Below the pieces are notes generated by a model that saw only the letters and a program-made list of their open reading frames with translations, searched no databases and was not told where the DNA came from. Below are positions 18,624 through 26,575 of a stretch of DNA of 64,000 nucleotides, piece after piece (position 1 is the stretch's first letter; each line of letters opens with the position of its first letter). Source of the DNA: Flavobacterium sp. (lineage in GTDB: Bacteria; Bacteroidota; Bacteroidia; Flavobacteriales; Flavobacteriaceae). The stretch lies in assembly GCA_029946065.1 (NCBI GenBank), contig JAQSDU010000019.1:372001-436000 (forward strand), in the 5' to 3' direction. Position numbers and translations under genes: made by a program.

Positions 18624-18920
18624 ATGATCATTATGCTGAATTTTTTAATAATACTCGCAGTTTTGCTTTTCCTATTTATTTTTTACCTTAATTATAAATT
18701 TTATGATGATAGGAAAAAGTTTAGGTTAAGACTAAAAACGCTTGAAGAATTCATCTTGAAGATTGACAAGCAACAAGCCATACAGCACAATCAGTTGCAG
18801 CTTTCGGATGACATGAGACACAAACTCAAGTCCATTAACGCAACACTTAGCAATGATATTTTTGATTTAAATTATGAATTATTTGAAGTTTTATCTAAAA
18901 ACAACCTTCTTGACAAATAG
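18624..18920 (+). CDS. Small membrane-anchored coiled-coil protein
   Basis: The 98-residue protein has an N-terminal membrane helix (LNFLIILAVLLFLFIFYLNY, ~5-24), a basic stretch, and a heptad-rich helix ending in LSDDMRHKLKSINATLSNDI and ELFEVLSKNNLLDK. The C-terminal half is clearly homologous to the protein at 24260: both have (L/I)xL(S/A)D, LKxxN, LSxDI and FExLxxNNLL. Both sit between a DUF6252-like lipoprotein and a TPR histidine kinase. This placement suggests an accessory protein of the kinase, but no family is recognised. The start at 18624 gives MII; the Met at 18633 (MLNF) is equally possible. Confidence 0.75.
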   Translation: MIIMLNFLIILAVLLFLFIFYLNYKFYDDRKKFRLRLKTLEEFILKIDKQQAIQHNQLQLSDDMRHKLKSINATLSNDIFDLNYELFEVLSKNNLLDK

Positions 18921-18930
18921 GAAGGTTGTT
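18900..18930 (+). terminator. Hairpin overlapping the stop codon of 18624
   Basis: AACAACCTTC and GAAGGTTGTT form a perfect 10-bp stem around an 11-nt loop that includes the TAG stop codon. The following sequence (TGTTGTTAAT) is only moderately T-rich, so it may be a partial terminator that lowers transcription into the kinase gene. Confidence 0.55.
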
Positions 18931-18980
18931 TGTTGTTAATATAAATATCGTTAAATTGAAGCCGTATTAAAGAACTATTT

Positions 18981-20918
18981 ATGAGAAATGCACTCGCGCT
19001 CTTTTGCATATTGTTGCTGTTGGTTTCTTGTAATAAAGAAAAATCGCAGTCAAAAGTCGGCAATATCACCCAAAACCAAAGACAGATTGCTAAATGGTAT
19101 CTTTACCGATACGATGTTGCAAACCTTAGTGTTGACACAATAACTTTATATGCCGACAAGATTGAAAAAGCAGCGGCAAATGAACCCGCGGCATATCAGG
19201 CAATGGCGGCAATGTTACGCGGTACGGCTTACGGCAATTCGTCTTCTTATGAACTCGCGTTCAAAAACTACGAAAAAGGATTGCAATTGGCGAAAAAATC
19301 AAAAGTTGATACGCTTGTAGCAGTTGGTTTATTAGGCGTTGGCAATTATTATAAAAACACCGGAAATTTCCCTAAAGCACTTGATTATTTCTATAAATCG
19401 CTTAAAATCTATGAGCAGATTAACAGTAAAATTGGAATTGCGTATGCCCATGCACACATTGGCGAAGTTTTTCAACAACGCAACGACATCGATGCAGCAA
19501 TCGAAAACCTGAAAATCGCTTTAAAAACCCTTGAGCATAACAAAAGCAATCATATTTATCTTTACGCCGCACACAATCTGGCAAATGTAATCGGGATGTC
19601 GGGAGATTTCAAAGGCGCACTTGCCATTGATGAAGAAGGCATTAGGATTACCGATAGCCTACATTCGCCACGACTGAAATCGACTTTCCTAGACAACAAA
19701 GCGCATTGTTATATGTTTACGAATCGCATCGACAGCGCCAAGTATTATTTCACCGAATGTTTGAAAATTGATATCGCAAGCGGCAACAAAAAGCAAATTG
19801 CAGATTCCTATAGCAATTTGGCCAATCTGGCAATGTATCAAAAAGATTATCCGACTGCCGAAGACAATATTTTTAAAAGCATCAATTTGCTAAAGCAGAT
19901 TAAAAACCGCCATAATCTAGCAAAATCTTATGATATTCTAGCTGATATATACCAATCACAAGGCGAATTCAAAAAGGCATTCAACGCTCATAAAATGTTT
20001 TATGACGAATGGAAGTTGCTGATCGACGAGAAGAAAGAAGCTGCTTTGGCAGAATACAAAATCGTTTATGATACCCAGAAAAAGGAAAAGCAACTCGCTG
20101 AAAACAAAGTGCTGCTTTTGCAAAACGAAGCCGACTCTAAACAAAAAACGACAACCATAGTCATGCTTTCACTATTGATTCTTTTTCTTGGTGTTGTTGG
20201 CGTTCTGATCCAGCGGCAGCAGCGGTTCCAAAGCAACCAGCGCGAACAAGAATTCCAGTTAAAAACGGCCATATCACAAATCGAAACCCAAAACAAATTA
20301 CAGCAGCAAAGGCTCAGTATTTCGCGTGATCTGCATGACAATATCGGCGCGCAACTCACTTTTATTATCTCGTCAGTCGATACCGTGAAATACGGTTTTG
20401 ATGTCGAATATACCAAACTCGGCAACAGACTCGACACGATAAGCGATTTTACCAAATCAACGATTATAGAGCTTCGCGATACGATTTGGGCGATGAACAA
20501 TAACGAGATCTCGTTTGAGGATCTAAGGGCACGGATTTTTAATTTTATCGAAAAAGCAAAAATTGCAAAGGAAGATATTCAGTTCAAATTCAATATCGAT
20601 GATAATCTTGATGATATAAAATTGAGTTCCATACAAGGCATTAACATTTATCGCACAATTCAGGAAGCCGTCAACAATACTATCAAATATGCGAAAGCAA
20701 CCGAAATTTCAATAGACGTAAAGCGCAATAACGCAAAAATCGAAATCGAAATCAACGACAACGGCATCGGTTTCGATTATAAAAATACCAATGGCGGCAA
20801 CGGATTGATCAATATGAGGAAAAGAATTGATGATATTGGCGGGAAATTTACGCTTGAGTCCAATAAAACAGGCACCAAAATAGCGATTGAAGTTCCCGAA
20901 AACTACAACATAGATTAA
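18981..20918 (+). CDS. TPR sensor histidine kinase (HisKA_3), lipoprotein-type signal
   Basis: The 645-residue kinase starts with FCILLLLVSCNKEK, a lipobox with Cys 17. A periplasmic region of tetratricopeptide repeats follows (~70-360; for example GVGNYYKNTGNFPKALDYFYKSLKIYEQ). Then come one transmembrane helix (TIVMLSLLILFLGVVGVLI, ~393-411), a short coiled coil, and the HisKA_3 dimerisation domain SRDLHDNIGAQLTFIISSVD with phospho-acceptor His452. The HATPase_c domain has N box EAVNNTIKYAKA, DNGIGFD and NGGNGLINMRKRI. A cognate NarL/LuxR-type regulator is encoded at 22850. The kinase gene at 20921 follows after 2 nt. A TTTG (18929-18932) and TAAATTGA (18952) spaced 19 nt form a weak promoter candidate. 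Confidence 0.92.
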   Translation: MRNALALFCILLLLVSCNKEKSQSKVGNITQNQRQIAKWYLYRYDVANLSVDTITLYADKIEKAAANEPAAYQAMAAMLRGTAYGNSSSYELAFKNYEKGLQLAKKSKVDTLVAVGLLGVGNYYKNTGNFPKALDYFYKSLKIYEQINSKIGIAYAHAHIGEVFQQRNDIDAAIENLKIALKTLEHNKSNHIYLYAAHNLANVIGMSGDFKGALAIDEEGIRITDSLHSPRLKSTFLDNKAHCYMFTNRIDSAKYYFTECLKIDIASGNKKQIADSYSNLANLAMYQKDYPTAEDNIFKSINLLKQIKNRHNLAKSYDILADIYQSQGEFKKAFNAHKMFYDEWKLLIDEKKEAALAEYKIVYDTQKKEKQLAENKVLLLQNEADSKQKTTTIVMLSLLILFLGVVGVLIQRQQRFQSNQREQEFQLKTAISQIETQNKLQQQRLSISRDLHDNIGAQLTFIISSVDTVKYGFDVEYTKLGNRLDTISDFTKSTIIELRDTIWAMNNNEISFEDLRARIFNFIEKAKIAKEDIQFKFNIDDNLDDIKLSSIQGINIYRTIQEAVNNTIKYAKATEISIDVKRNNAKIEIEINDNGIGFDYKNTNGGNGLINMRKRIDDIGGKFTLESNKTGTKIAIEVPENYNID

Positions 20919-20920
20919 AG

Positions 20921-22720
20921 ATGATGAAGAAAGCTGTTTTGTTTTTTGTATTATGTTCTGCGCACTTTTCGTGGTCGCAGACAAAAACAGCTATTGATTC
21001 AATCAACAATATTTCGTTTGCATTGAAAACCGAAAAAGCGGCCTATTATACTGCAGTTTACCTCAAAAATGCCAATGTTGCACAAAAAATAAACTACCAA
21101 TCCGGAGTTGCCGACAGTTACAGCAATCTCAGTCTTATTTATTATTATCAGGGCAAATACGACGAAAATGTCGCCTATTCGCTCAAAGCCATTAAAATAT
21201 ACGAGCAAACCAAACAGCGGGAAAAACTGGCGGCGGAGTATGGAGAATTAGGTTATAGGATGAAACGGCGCAATATGCCCAAAGCGCAGGAATATATGCA
21301 AATAGCCAAACGCATTTCCGAAAAGCAAAATTTCACGTTGGCATCGATGAAAATCTACGACAATTATGGTGTGCTCAAGGAAATGCAAAATCAATTGGAC
21401 AGCGCATTGTTTTTTTACAACAAAGCACTCGCACTGAAAGAAGTCAGCCATGACAGTGTTGGAATTCCATACAGTCTCAACAATATCGCCGGAATTTATC
21501 TCATGCAAAAGCGTTTTGATACCGCAAAATCGTTGTATGAAAAAGTACTAAAAATAAGGCAATCAACCAAAGATCATATCGGAATTGCAGAAAATTATAC
21601 CAGTTTCGGCGATTTGTATGCGACGCAAAATAATCATAAAGCAGCGATCGAATATTACAAAAAAGCATTGGAAATGGCCACGCATTACAACTACATCGAC
21701 CTGATGAGTAGCAGTTACAAGATGTTGTCACAAGAATATGAATTACTTGGGAATAACAACGAAGCTTTCCGGAATTACAAAATGCACATCCAATACAAAG
21801 ACAGTATTCTGAACCAACATACCAATGCTAAAATCGCAGAACTCGAAGTAGAATTCCAAACCAACGAAAAGGAAAAGCAACTTGCAGAAAACAGAAACCA
21901 ATTGTTGCAAAAAGATATTCAGGTTCGCAAATCAAGGTTTTCGTTGATTATAATTGCAGTTTTTGCTTTCTTTCTGATGCTGATTAGTTACTTGGTTTAC
22001 CGTCAGCAAAAACTCAAAAACAAGCAACAAGCACAAGAATTTGATCTCAAAACCGCAATTTCGCAAATCGAGACCCAAAACAAATTGCAGGAACAAAGGT
22101 TGACCATTTCACGGGATTTGCACGATAATATTGGTGCGCAGCTTACTTTTATAATCTCATCCGTTGACAATCTGAAATTCGGATTTAACATCGAAAACAA
22201 GCAACTCGACAACAAACTAAAAACGATCAGCGATTTTGCCCAATCGACTATTGTTGAATTGCGCGATACGATTTGGGCGATGAACAACAATGCGATCACG
22301 TTTAACGACCTTAAAACCCGTGTGCTGAATTTCATCGAAAAGGCTAAAATTGCGAAGGAAGAAATTAGTTTCAAATTCGAAATAGATACCGATTTTCAAA
22401 ACCTTAAAATGACGTCGATTGTCGGGATGAATATTTATCGCACGATCCAGGAAGCGGTTAACAATTGTATCAAATATTCACATGCGACAGCAATTTCCAT
22501 CGAAACAAAACACGTTGGCAACACAATAGAGATTTCTATTTCGGATAATGGCTTGGGGTTTGATATTCAGGATACTGAAACAGGAAATGGCTTACAGAAT
22601 ATGAAAAAACGCATTGAAAGCATTCGTGGAAAATTTAGTGTGACGTCGGAAATTACAAAAGGCACGAAGATTAAAATTGTATTACCGGAGCCGAAATCGA
22701 GCAATACCTCGGATTTATAA
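20921..22720 (+). CDS. TPR sensor histidine kinase (HisKA_3)
   Basis: The 599-residue kinase has an ordinary signal peptide (AVLFFVLCSAHFSWSQ) and periplasmic TPRs (~50-310; SYSNLSLIYYYQGKYDENVAYSLKAIKIYEQ). A membrane helix (FSLIIIAVFAFFLMLISYLVY, ~347-367) leads to HisKA_3 with SRDLHDNIGAQLTFIISSVDNL (His401) and HATPase_c with EAVNNCIKYSHA, DNGLGFD and GNGLQNMKKRI. Its kinase half is very close to those at 18981 and 24627. It follows the 18981 kinase after 2 nt, so two full kinases are cotranscribed in tandem, possibly forming heterodimers (inference). The 22850 regulator follows but has its own promoter. Confidence 0.92.
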   Translation: MMKKAVLFFVLCSAHFSWSQTKTAIDSINNISFALKTEKAAYYTAVYLKNANVAQKINYQSGVADSYSNLSLIYYYQGKYDENVAYSLKAIKIYEQTKQREKLAAEYGELGYRMKRRNMPKAQEYMQIAKRISEKQNFTLASMKIYDNYGVLKEMQNQLDSALFFYNKALALKEVSHDSVGIPYSLNNIAGIYLMQKRFDTAKSLYEKVLKIRQSTKDHIGIAENYTSFGDLYATQNNHKAAIEYYKKALEMATHYNYIDLMSSSYKMLSQEYELLGNNNEAFRNYKMHIQYKDSILNQHTNAKIAELEVEFQTNEKEKQLAENRNQLLQKDIQVRKSRFSLIIIAVFAFFLMLISYLVYRQQKLKNKQQAQEFDLKTAISQIETQNKLQEQRLTISRDLHDNIGAQLTFIISSVDNLKFGFNIENKQLDNKLKTISDFAQSTIVELRDTIWAMNNNAITFNDLKTRVLNFIEKAKIAKEEISFKFEIDTDFQNLKMTSIVGMNIYRTIQEAVNNCIKYSHATAISIETKHVGNTIEISISDNGLGFDIQDTETGNGLQNMKKRIESIRGKFSVTSEITKGTKIKIVLPEPKSSNTSDL

Positions 22721-22770
22721 AGATACGCCTGAAACGGTTAAAACCCTATTTTATCATATCCCATCCGAAT

Positions 22771-22822
22771 AAAAATACGCAATATGCCGTATTTTTCGGT
22801 GCTATTAATATCACCACATTTG
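22771..22822 (+). promoter_or_regulatory. Palindromic box D and -7 element of response regulator gene 22850
   Basis: This is the most perfect copy: AAAAATACG-CAATATGC-CGTATTTTT, with 9-bp arms at 22771-22796. The -7 element CACATTTG (22815-22822) starts 19 nt after the 24-nt core (22772-22795) and the ATG is 27 nt further on. If the regulator binds this box it controls its own synthesis. Confidence 0.72.
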
Positions 22823-22849
22823 TCAGGCTAACACACCTAAACCAAAGCC

Positions 22850-23497
22850 ATGACAAAAGTTGTAATTGTTGATGATAATATTTTTCTGCAGAAAGCCGTA
22901 GCCGAAAAACTTTCTTTTTTTGAAGACATGTCATGTAAATATACCGCCGATAATGGTTTCGACTTGATTGATAAACTCGAACTTAACCACAATATCGACT
23001 TGATTTTGATGGACATAGAAATGCCAAAAATGAACGGTATTGAAGCAACAAACATTGTAAAGACCAAATATCCGCACATCAAAATCATCATGCTCACGAT
23101 TTTCGACAACGATGAAAATATCTTCAAATCCATAAAAGCCGGTGCCGATGGTTATTTGCTAAAAGATGTCAATCCCAAAGATCTGAACCAAGGCATTATC
23201 GAAACCTTAAATGGCGGTGCAACGATGACGCCTTCAATAGCACTAAAAACCCTTAAACTTTTCCGGAATCCAATTGAATTGGAATTGCCAAGCGGTGATG
23301 ATGCCGTGAAACTTACCACCCGCGAAATTGAAGTGTTGGAACAATTGAGCAGAGGACTTAAATACAACCACATCGCTGATAATCTGATTCTCTCATTAGG
23401 AACTGTGCGCAAACATGTTGAGAACATTTATAACAAACTTCAGGTGCATAATAAGCTTGAGGCCATACAAAAAGCCAAAAATAATAAGCTAATATAA
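22850..23497 (+). CDS. LuxR/NarL-family response regulator
   Basis: The 215-residue regulator has a receiver domain (acidic pair DD at 8-9, phospho-Asp55 in LILMDIEMP, conserved Lys in DGYLLKD) and a C-terminal LuxR-type helix-turn-helix (TTREIEVLEQLSRGLKYNHIADNLILSLGTVRKHVENIYNKLQ in spaced form, ~150-200). It is very similar to the regulator at 26576; the recognition-helix region TVRKH(V/I)ENIY(N/T)KLQVHNK is nearly identical, so both probably bind the same DNA site. It lies behind box D, directly after two cognate-type HisKA_3 kinases, and box E starts at the base after its stop codon. Confidence 0.93.
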   Translation: MTKVVIVDDNIFLQKAVAEKLSFFEDMSCKYTADNGFDLIDKLELNHNIDLILMDIEMPKMNGIEATNIVKTKYPHIKIIMLTIFDNDENIFKSIKAGADGYLLKDVNPKDLNQGIIETLNGGATMTPSIALKTLKLFRNPIELELPSGDDAVKLTTREIEVLEQLSRGLKYNHIADNLILSLGTVRKHVENIYNKLQVHNKLEAIQKAKNNKLI

Positions 23498-23548
23498 AAA
23501 ATAGGGCATTTGTCGTATTGATTCGATTTCCTAATAAATGCAATTTTG
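23498..23548 (+). promoter_or_regulatory. Palindromic box E and -7 element upstream of 23581
   Basis: The box at 23498-23521 reads AAAATAGG-GCATTTGT-CGTATTGA, abutting the TAA of the response regulator gene. The -7 element CAATTTTG (23541-23548) lies exactly 19 nt downstream and the ATG 32 nt further. Confidence 0.65.
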
Positions 23549-23580
23549 TTTCAAGTTTAACCAACAAAAAATTTAAAAAA

Positions 23581-24111
23581 ATGAAATCAATTATTTCAAT
23601 TACAAAAATGAGCTTTTTAGCTTTAGCGTTCTTAGTAATCTCTTGTGCCGGTGGCGATGATAATGGAGGCGGCGGAACAACAACCGCAAACGGGACTATC
23701 AAAGCTAAAGTTGGAGGCGCTAATTTTACATCGTTGGCAGCAGCCACTACAGCTATGAAAGTAGCTACGGGGAATAATTTCCTTATCCAGCTTCTTGGGA
23801 CAAGTTCCACAGGAAAAGCACTTAGTTTGACCTTGGCTGAAGTTCCCGCTACAACTGGAACGTATGATATTGGTGGCGACAATTTGATTTCTGTTGCGGG
23901 AAGTTTTGTAGATACAAATATCAGCAATCCACAAGCATCACCTACTTATGTTGCGCCTTGGGATGGTGGAGGTGTTGCCGGTTCAATCACAATCACTGAA
24001 ATCACTGACACTAAAATCGTTGGAACATTCCATTTTACTGCGAAAAACCAAGCTGATCAAACCGATGTAAAAGAAGTTACTAACGGTGCTTTCAATGTAA
24101 ATTTCCAATAA
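23581..24111 (+). CDS. DUF6252-like small lipoprotein
   Basis: The 176-residue lipoprotein has a signal (MSFLALAFLVISC) followed by AGGDDNGGGG. The mature part (NGTIKAKVGGANFTSLAAA, LIQLLGTSSTGKALSLTLAE, GTYDIGG, GSITITEITDTKIVGTFHF, VTNGAFNVNF) is of the same type as those at 13513 and 18155. The start at 23581 is chosen over an upstream in-frame codon at 23518 because the latter lies before the -7 box and would bury the signal peptide. It is the first gene of the second lipoprotein - coiled coil - kinase - regulator module. Confidence 0.8.
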   Translation: MKSIISITKMSFLALAFLVISCAGGDDNGGGGTTTANGTIKAKVGGANFTSLAAATTAMKVATGNNFLIQLLGTSSTGKALSLTLAEVPATTGTYDIGGDNLISVAGSFVDTNISNPQASPTYVAPWDGGGVAGSITITEITDTKIVGTFHFTAKNQADQTDVKEVTNGAFNVNFQ

Positions 24112-24189
24112 TCCAATAATAAGGGAATAAAAAATTTGCAGCATTACTGCAGAAAAATCCAATTTTGTTTGGGGTTTATTAATTACCTT

Positions 24190-24250
24190 CCTTTCCAAAA
24201 ATGAAAATGATCCGCGAAACTTCATTTTCTAATTTTGGAAAGGATTTTTT
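24190..24250 (+). terminator. Long hairpin terminator after lipoprotein 23581
   Basis: Arms at 24190-24209 and 24223-24243 (CCTTTCCAAAA...GAAAATG and its complement) form a ~20-bp stem with one bulge and a 13-nt loop, followed by ATTTTTT. It stands between the lipoprotein gene and the coiled-coil gene at 24260, so read-through may set a ratio between them. Confidence 0.75.
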
Positions 24251-24259
24251 CCAATATTA

Positions 24260-24568
24260 ATGGAAAATTATCCAAATCTGCTCATGGTCCTACTACTTTG
24301 TCTGATAATCATTGCGAACTCCGCTATCATTGCTTACCTGCTCGTTAATAAGCGGAAAGCGATGGCGATACATGTCAGCAAAGTTGCGACACTTCAGGCA
24401 GTTATTATCGAATTGCTTAACAACCAGAAAGAACAACATGAAAAAATTAAGCTTGCAGACGAATTAAAAGAAGCACTCAAAACATCCAATTCTAGATTGA
24501 GTCACGATATCGTCGCATTGCAATTTGATTTTTTTGAAATCCTGAAGCAAAATAATTTACTAGAATAA
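24260..24568 (+). CDS. Small membrane-anchored coiled-coil protein
   Basis: The 102-residue protein has an N-terminal membrane helix (LLMVLLLCLIIIANSAIIAYLL, ~7-28), a short basic patch (NKRK), and a heptad-rich helix ending IKLADELKEALKTSNSRLSHDI and FFEILKQNNLLE. It is a paralogue of the protein at 18624 and holds the same place upstream of a TPR kinase. No known domain was recognised. It begins just 10 nt after a terminator hairpin, and no promoter was found between, so it may depend on read-through. Confidence 0.75.
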   Translation: MENYPNLLMVLLLCLIIIANSAIIAYLLVNKRKAMAIHVSKVATLQAVIIELLNNQKEQHEKIKLADELKEALKTSNSRLSHDIVALQFDFFEILKQNNLLE

Positions 24569-24626
24569 TCCTACAAAGTGCAGATGAGAACATTTTTAAC
24601 TACTTTTATAATTCAAGTATAATATT

Positions 24627-26564
24627 ATGAAGCAGTTACATGTCCTTATTTTTTTGTTCTTCACGCTCTTTGCCTTTTCGCAAAATCCTGTCATCGACAG
24701 TTTGCAGCGGGAACTCAAAAAAAAGCAATCGGAAAGAGGGAAGTTCCAAACACTCATGCTGCTTTGCGAAGAATACAGTAAGGACAATCCCAATCAGGCA
24801 TTATATTATGCAAAATTGTGTTTGATTAATGCACGGTCGGTTAAAAACGACACTTTTCTTGCGGTGGCCTATAATTCACTTGCGACAACTTATCAAAATA
24901 GCAGTGAATTGGATACTGCTTTATTGTATAACAACAAGTCACTAGCTGTTCGTAAGAAACTAAAAGACTCGGTCGGAATCGCCGATTCATACAATAATAT
25001 AGGTGTCACGTATGATATGAAAGGGCAGTTTGATGCGGCGCTTCAGCATTATTTTTTGGCGCTGACATACTACGATAAAAAAAAGGATATTGATAAACTG
25101 GCGATGACTTACACCAATATCGGCATCATTTATAAAACCCAGAAAGAATATACCAAGGCACTCGATTATTATAAGAAATCGTATGATTTGTATGTAGAAG
25201 CCAAATCTGATTTTGGGATTACGGTGTCGTCTGGCAATATTGGTTCGGTTTTGATCAATTTCAAAAGGTACAAAGAGTCGCTCAAATATTCAGAAATGGC
25301 AGAAAAAGGCTATCGAAAATTGGGCTACGAAAGTTATGCTGCTTATCCGCTTTCTACTATTGCTGTGGTTTATGACAGTTTGCATGATTTTCCGAAGGCG
25401 AATGCTGCCTATGTCAAATCTATTGCGCTGCACGAACAATATCAAAATTGGTACGAAGTTTCAAATACGTACAACGCTTATGCGAATTGCCTGGTGAAAC
25501 AGAAAAAATATGACGAGAGCATTAAAATGTCAAACAAAGGCGTTGCCGCTTCCAAAAAGGCTGAGGCTTATTTGCTGGAAGTAGAAGCTTATCACAATCT
25601 CGCAAAAGCGAATGCGGAACTAGGACATTTTAGCGACGCTTACAAGTATTCCAATTTATATACAAAGGGAAAAGACAGTCTTTTTGAAGCCGAGAAAACC
25701 AAGACGATTTTTGAACTCGAAGCGAAATATGAAACAGAAAAAAAGGAAAAATTACTCCTAAAAAAAGAAGCAGAAGCCAAGCAGAAAAACGTTTTGTTGT
25801 TGGTACTTGCCATCTCGATCTTCTTTGCGATTTTAATCGGGTATTTGATTTTTCGTCAGCAGAAACTCAAAAATCGCCAACAGGAGCAGGAGTTTGAACT
25901 CAAATCGGCGATCTCAGTCATCGAGACCCAAAACAAATTGCAGGAGCAAAGACTTAGTATTTCACGCGATTTGCACGACAATATCGGTGCGCAGCTTACT
26001 TTTATTATTTCGTCGGTTGACAATATTAAGTATGCCTTCAATCTCGAAAATACCAAACTCGACGGCAAACTGCAAAGCATCAGCAAATTTACCAAATCGA
26101 CCATCGTGGAACTGCGCGATACAATTTGGGCAATGAACAGCAATGCTATCGGTTTCGAAGATTTGCAAATGCGAATTATGAATTTTATCGATAATGCAAA
26201 AATGGCAAAAGAAGATATCGAATTCCACTTTGAGATCGACGAAAAATTGAGCCATTTGAAATTGTCATCAGTCACCGGAATGAACCTTTACCGTGTTACA
26301 CAAGAAGCCATAAACAACGCAATCAAATATGCCAATGCTTCTAAAATTGCGATCGATGTGCGCGAGAATAGTGGTGTAATCGAAGTAATCATTAGCGATA
26401 ACGGCTCCGGATTTGACGAAGAAAGCATCATTGCCGGCAACGGTTTGCACAATATGAGAAAACGCATGAAAGACATAGGCGGAGAATTAGCCATTGCTTC
26501 AACTATTGGAAAAGGCACAACGATTAAGATTGCTATTGAAAAACCAAAAAAGAACAACGTATAA
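24627..26564 (+). CDS. TPR sensor histidine kinase (HisKA_3)
   Basis: The 645-residue kinase has a signal peptide (LHVLIFLFFTLFAFSQ) and periplasmic TPRs (~40-370; YTNIGIIYKTQKEYTKALDYYKKSYDLY). A membrane helix (NVLLLVLAISIFFAILIGYLIF, ~391-412) leads to HisKA_3 SRDLHDNIGAQLTFIISSVDNI (His450) and HATPase_c with EAINNAIKYANA, DNGSGFD and GNGLHNMRKRM. It is the third copy of this kinase type within 8 kb. The cognate regulator gene starts 11 nt after its stop, so the pair is cotranscribed. Confidence 0.93.
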   Translation: MKQLHVLIFLFFTLFAFSQNPVIDSLQRELKKKQSERGKFQTLMLLCEEYSKDNPNQALYYAKLCLINARSVKNDTFLAVAYNSLATTYQNSSELDTALLYNNKSLAVRKKLKDSVGIADSYNNIGVTYDMKGQFDAALQHYFLALTYYDKKKDIDKLAMTYTNIGIIYKTQKEYTKALDYYKKSYDLYVEAKSDFGITVSSGNIGSVLINFKRYKESLKYSEMAEKGYRKLGYESYAAYPLSTIAVVYDSLHDFPKANAAYVKSIALHEQYQNWYEVSNTYNAYANCLVKQKKYDESIKMSNKGVAASKKAEAYLLEVEAYHNLAKANAELGHFSDAYKYSNLYTKGKDSLFEAEKTKTIFELEAKYETEKKEKLLLKKEAEAKQKNVLLLVLAISIFFAILIGYLIFRQQKLKNRQQEQEFELKSAISVIETQNKLQEQRLSISRDLHDNIGAQLTFIISSVDNIKYAFNLENTKLDGKLQSISKFTKSTIVELRDTIWAMNSNAIGFEDLQMRIMNFIDNAKMAKEDIEFHFEIDEKLSHLKLSSVTGMNLYRVTQEAINNAIKYANASKIAIDVRENSGVIEVIISDNGSGFDEESIIAGNGLHNMRKRMKDIGGELAIASTIGKGTTIKIAIEKPKKNNV

Positions 26565-26575
26565 ATTTTCAAAAA

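Noticed and set aside
18981..22720. The two tandem kinases as one split or frameshifted gene
   Set aside because: Each has its own signal sequence, TPRs, membrane helix, His box and ATPase domain.
23518..23580. Upstream start for the lipoprotein at 23581
   Set aside because: It lies before the predicted -7 box at 23541 and would put 21 residues in front of a clear lipoprotein signal.
24140..24167. CAATTTTG at 24160 as a seventh box promoter for the 24260 gene
   Set aside because: No palindrome lies 19 nt upstream of it; the sequence there has only a TGCAG/CTGCA short repeat.
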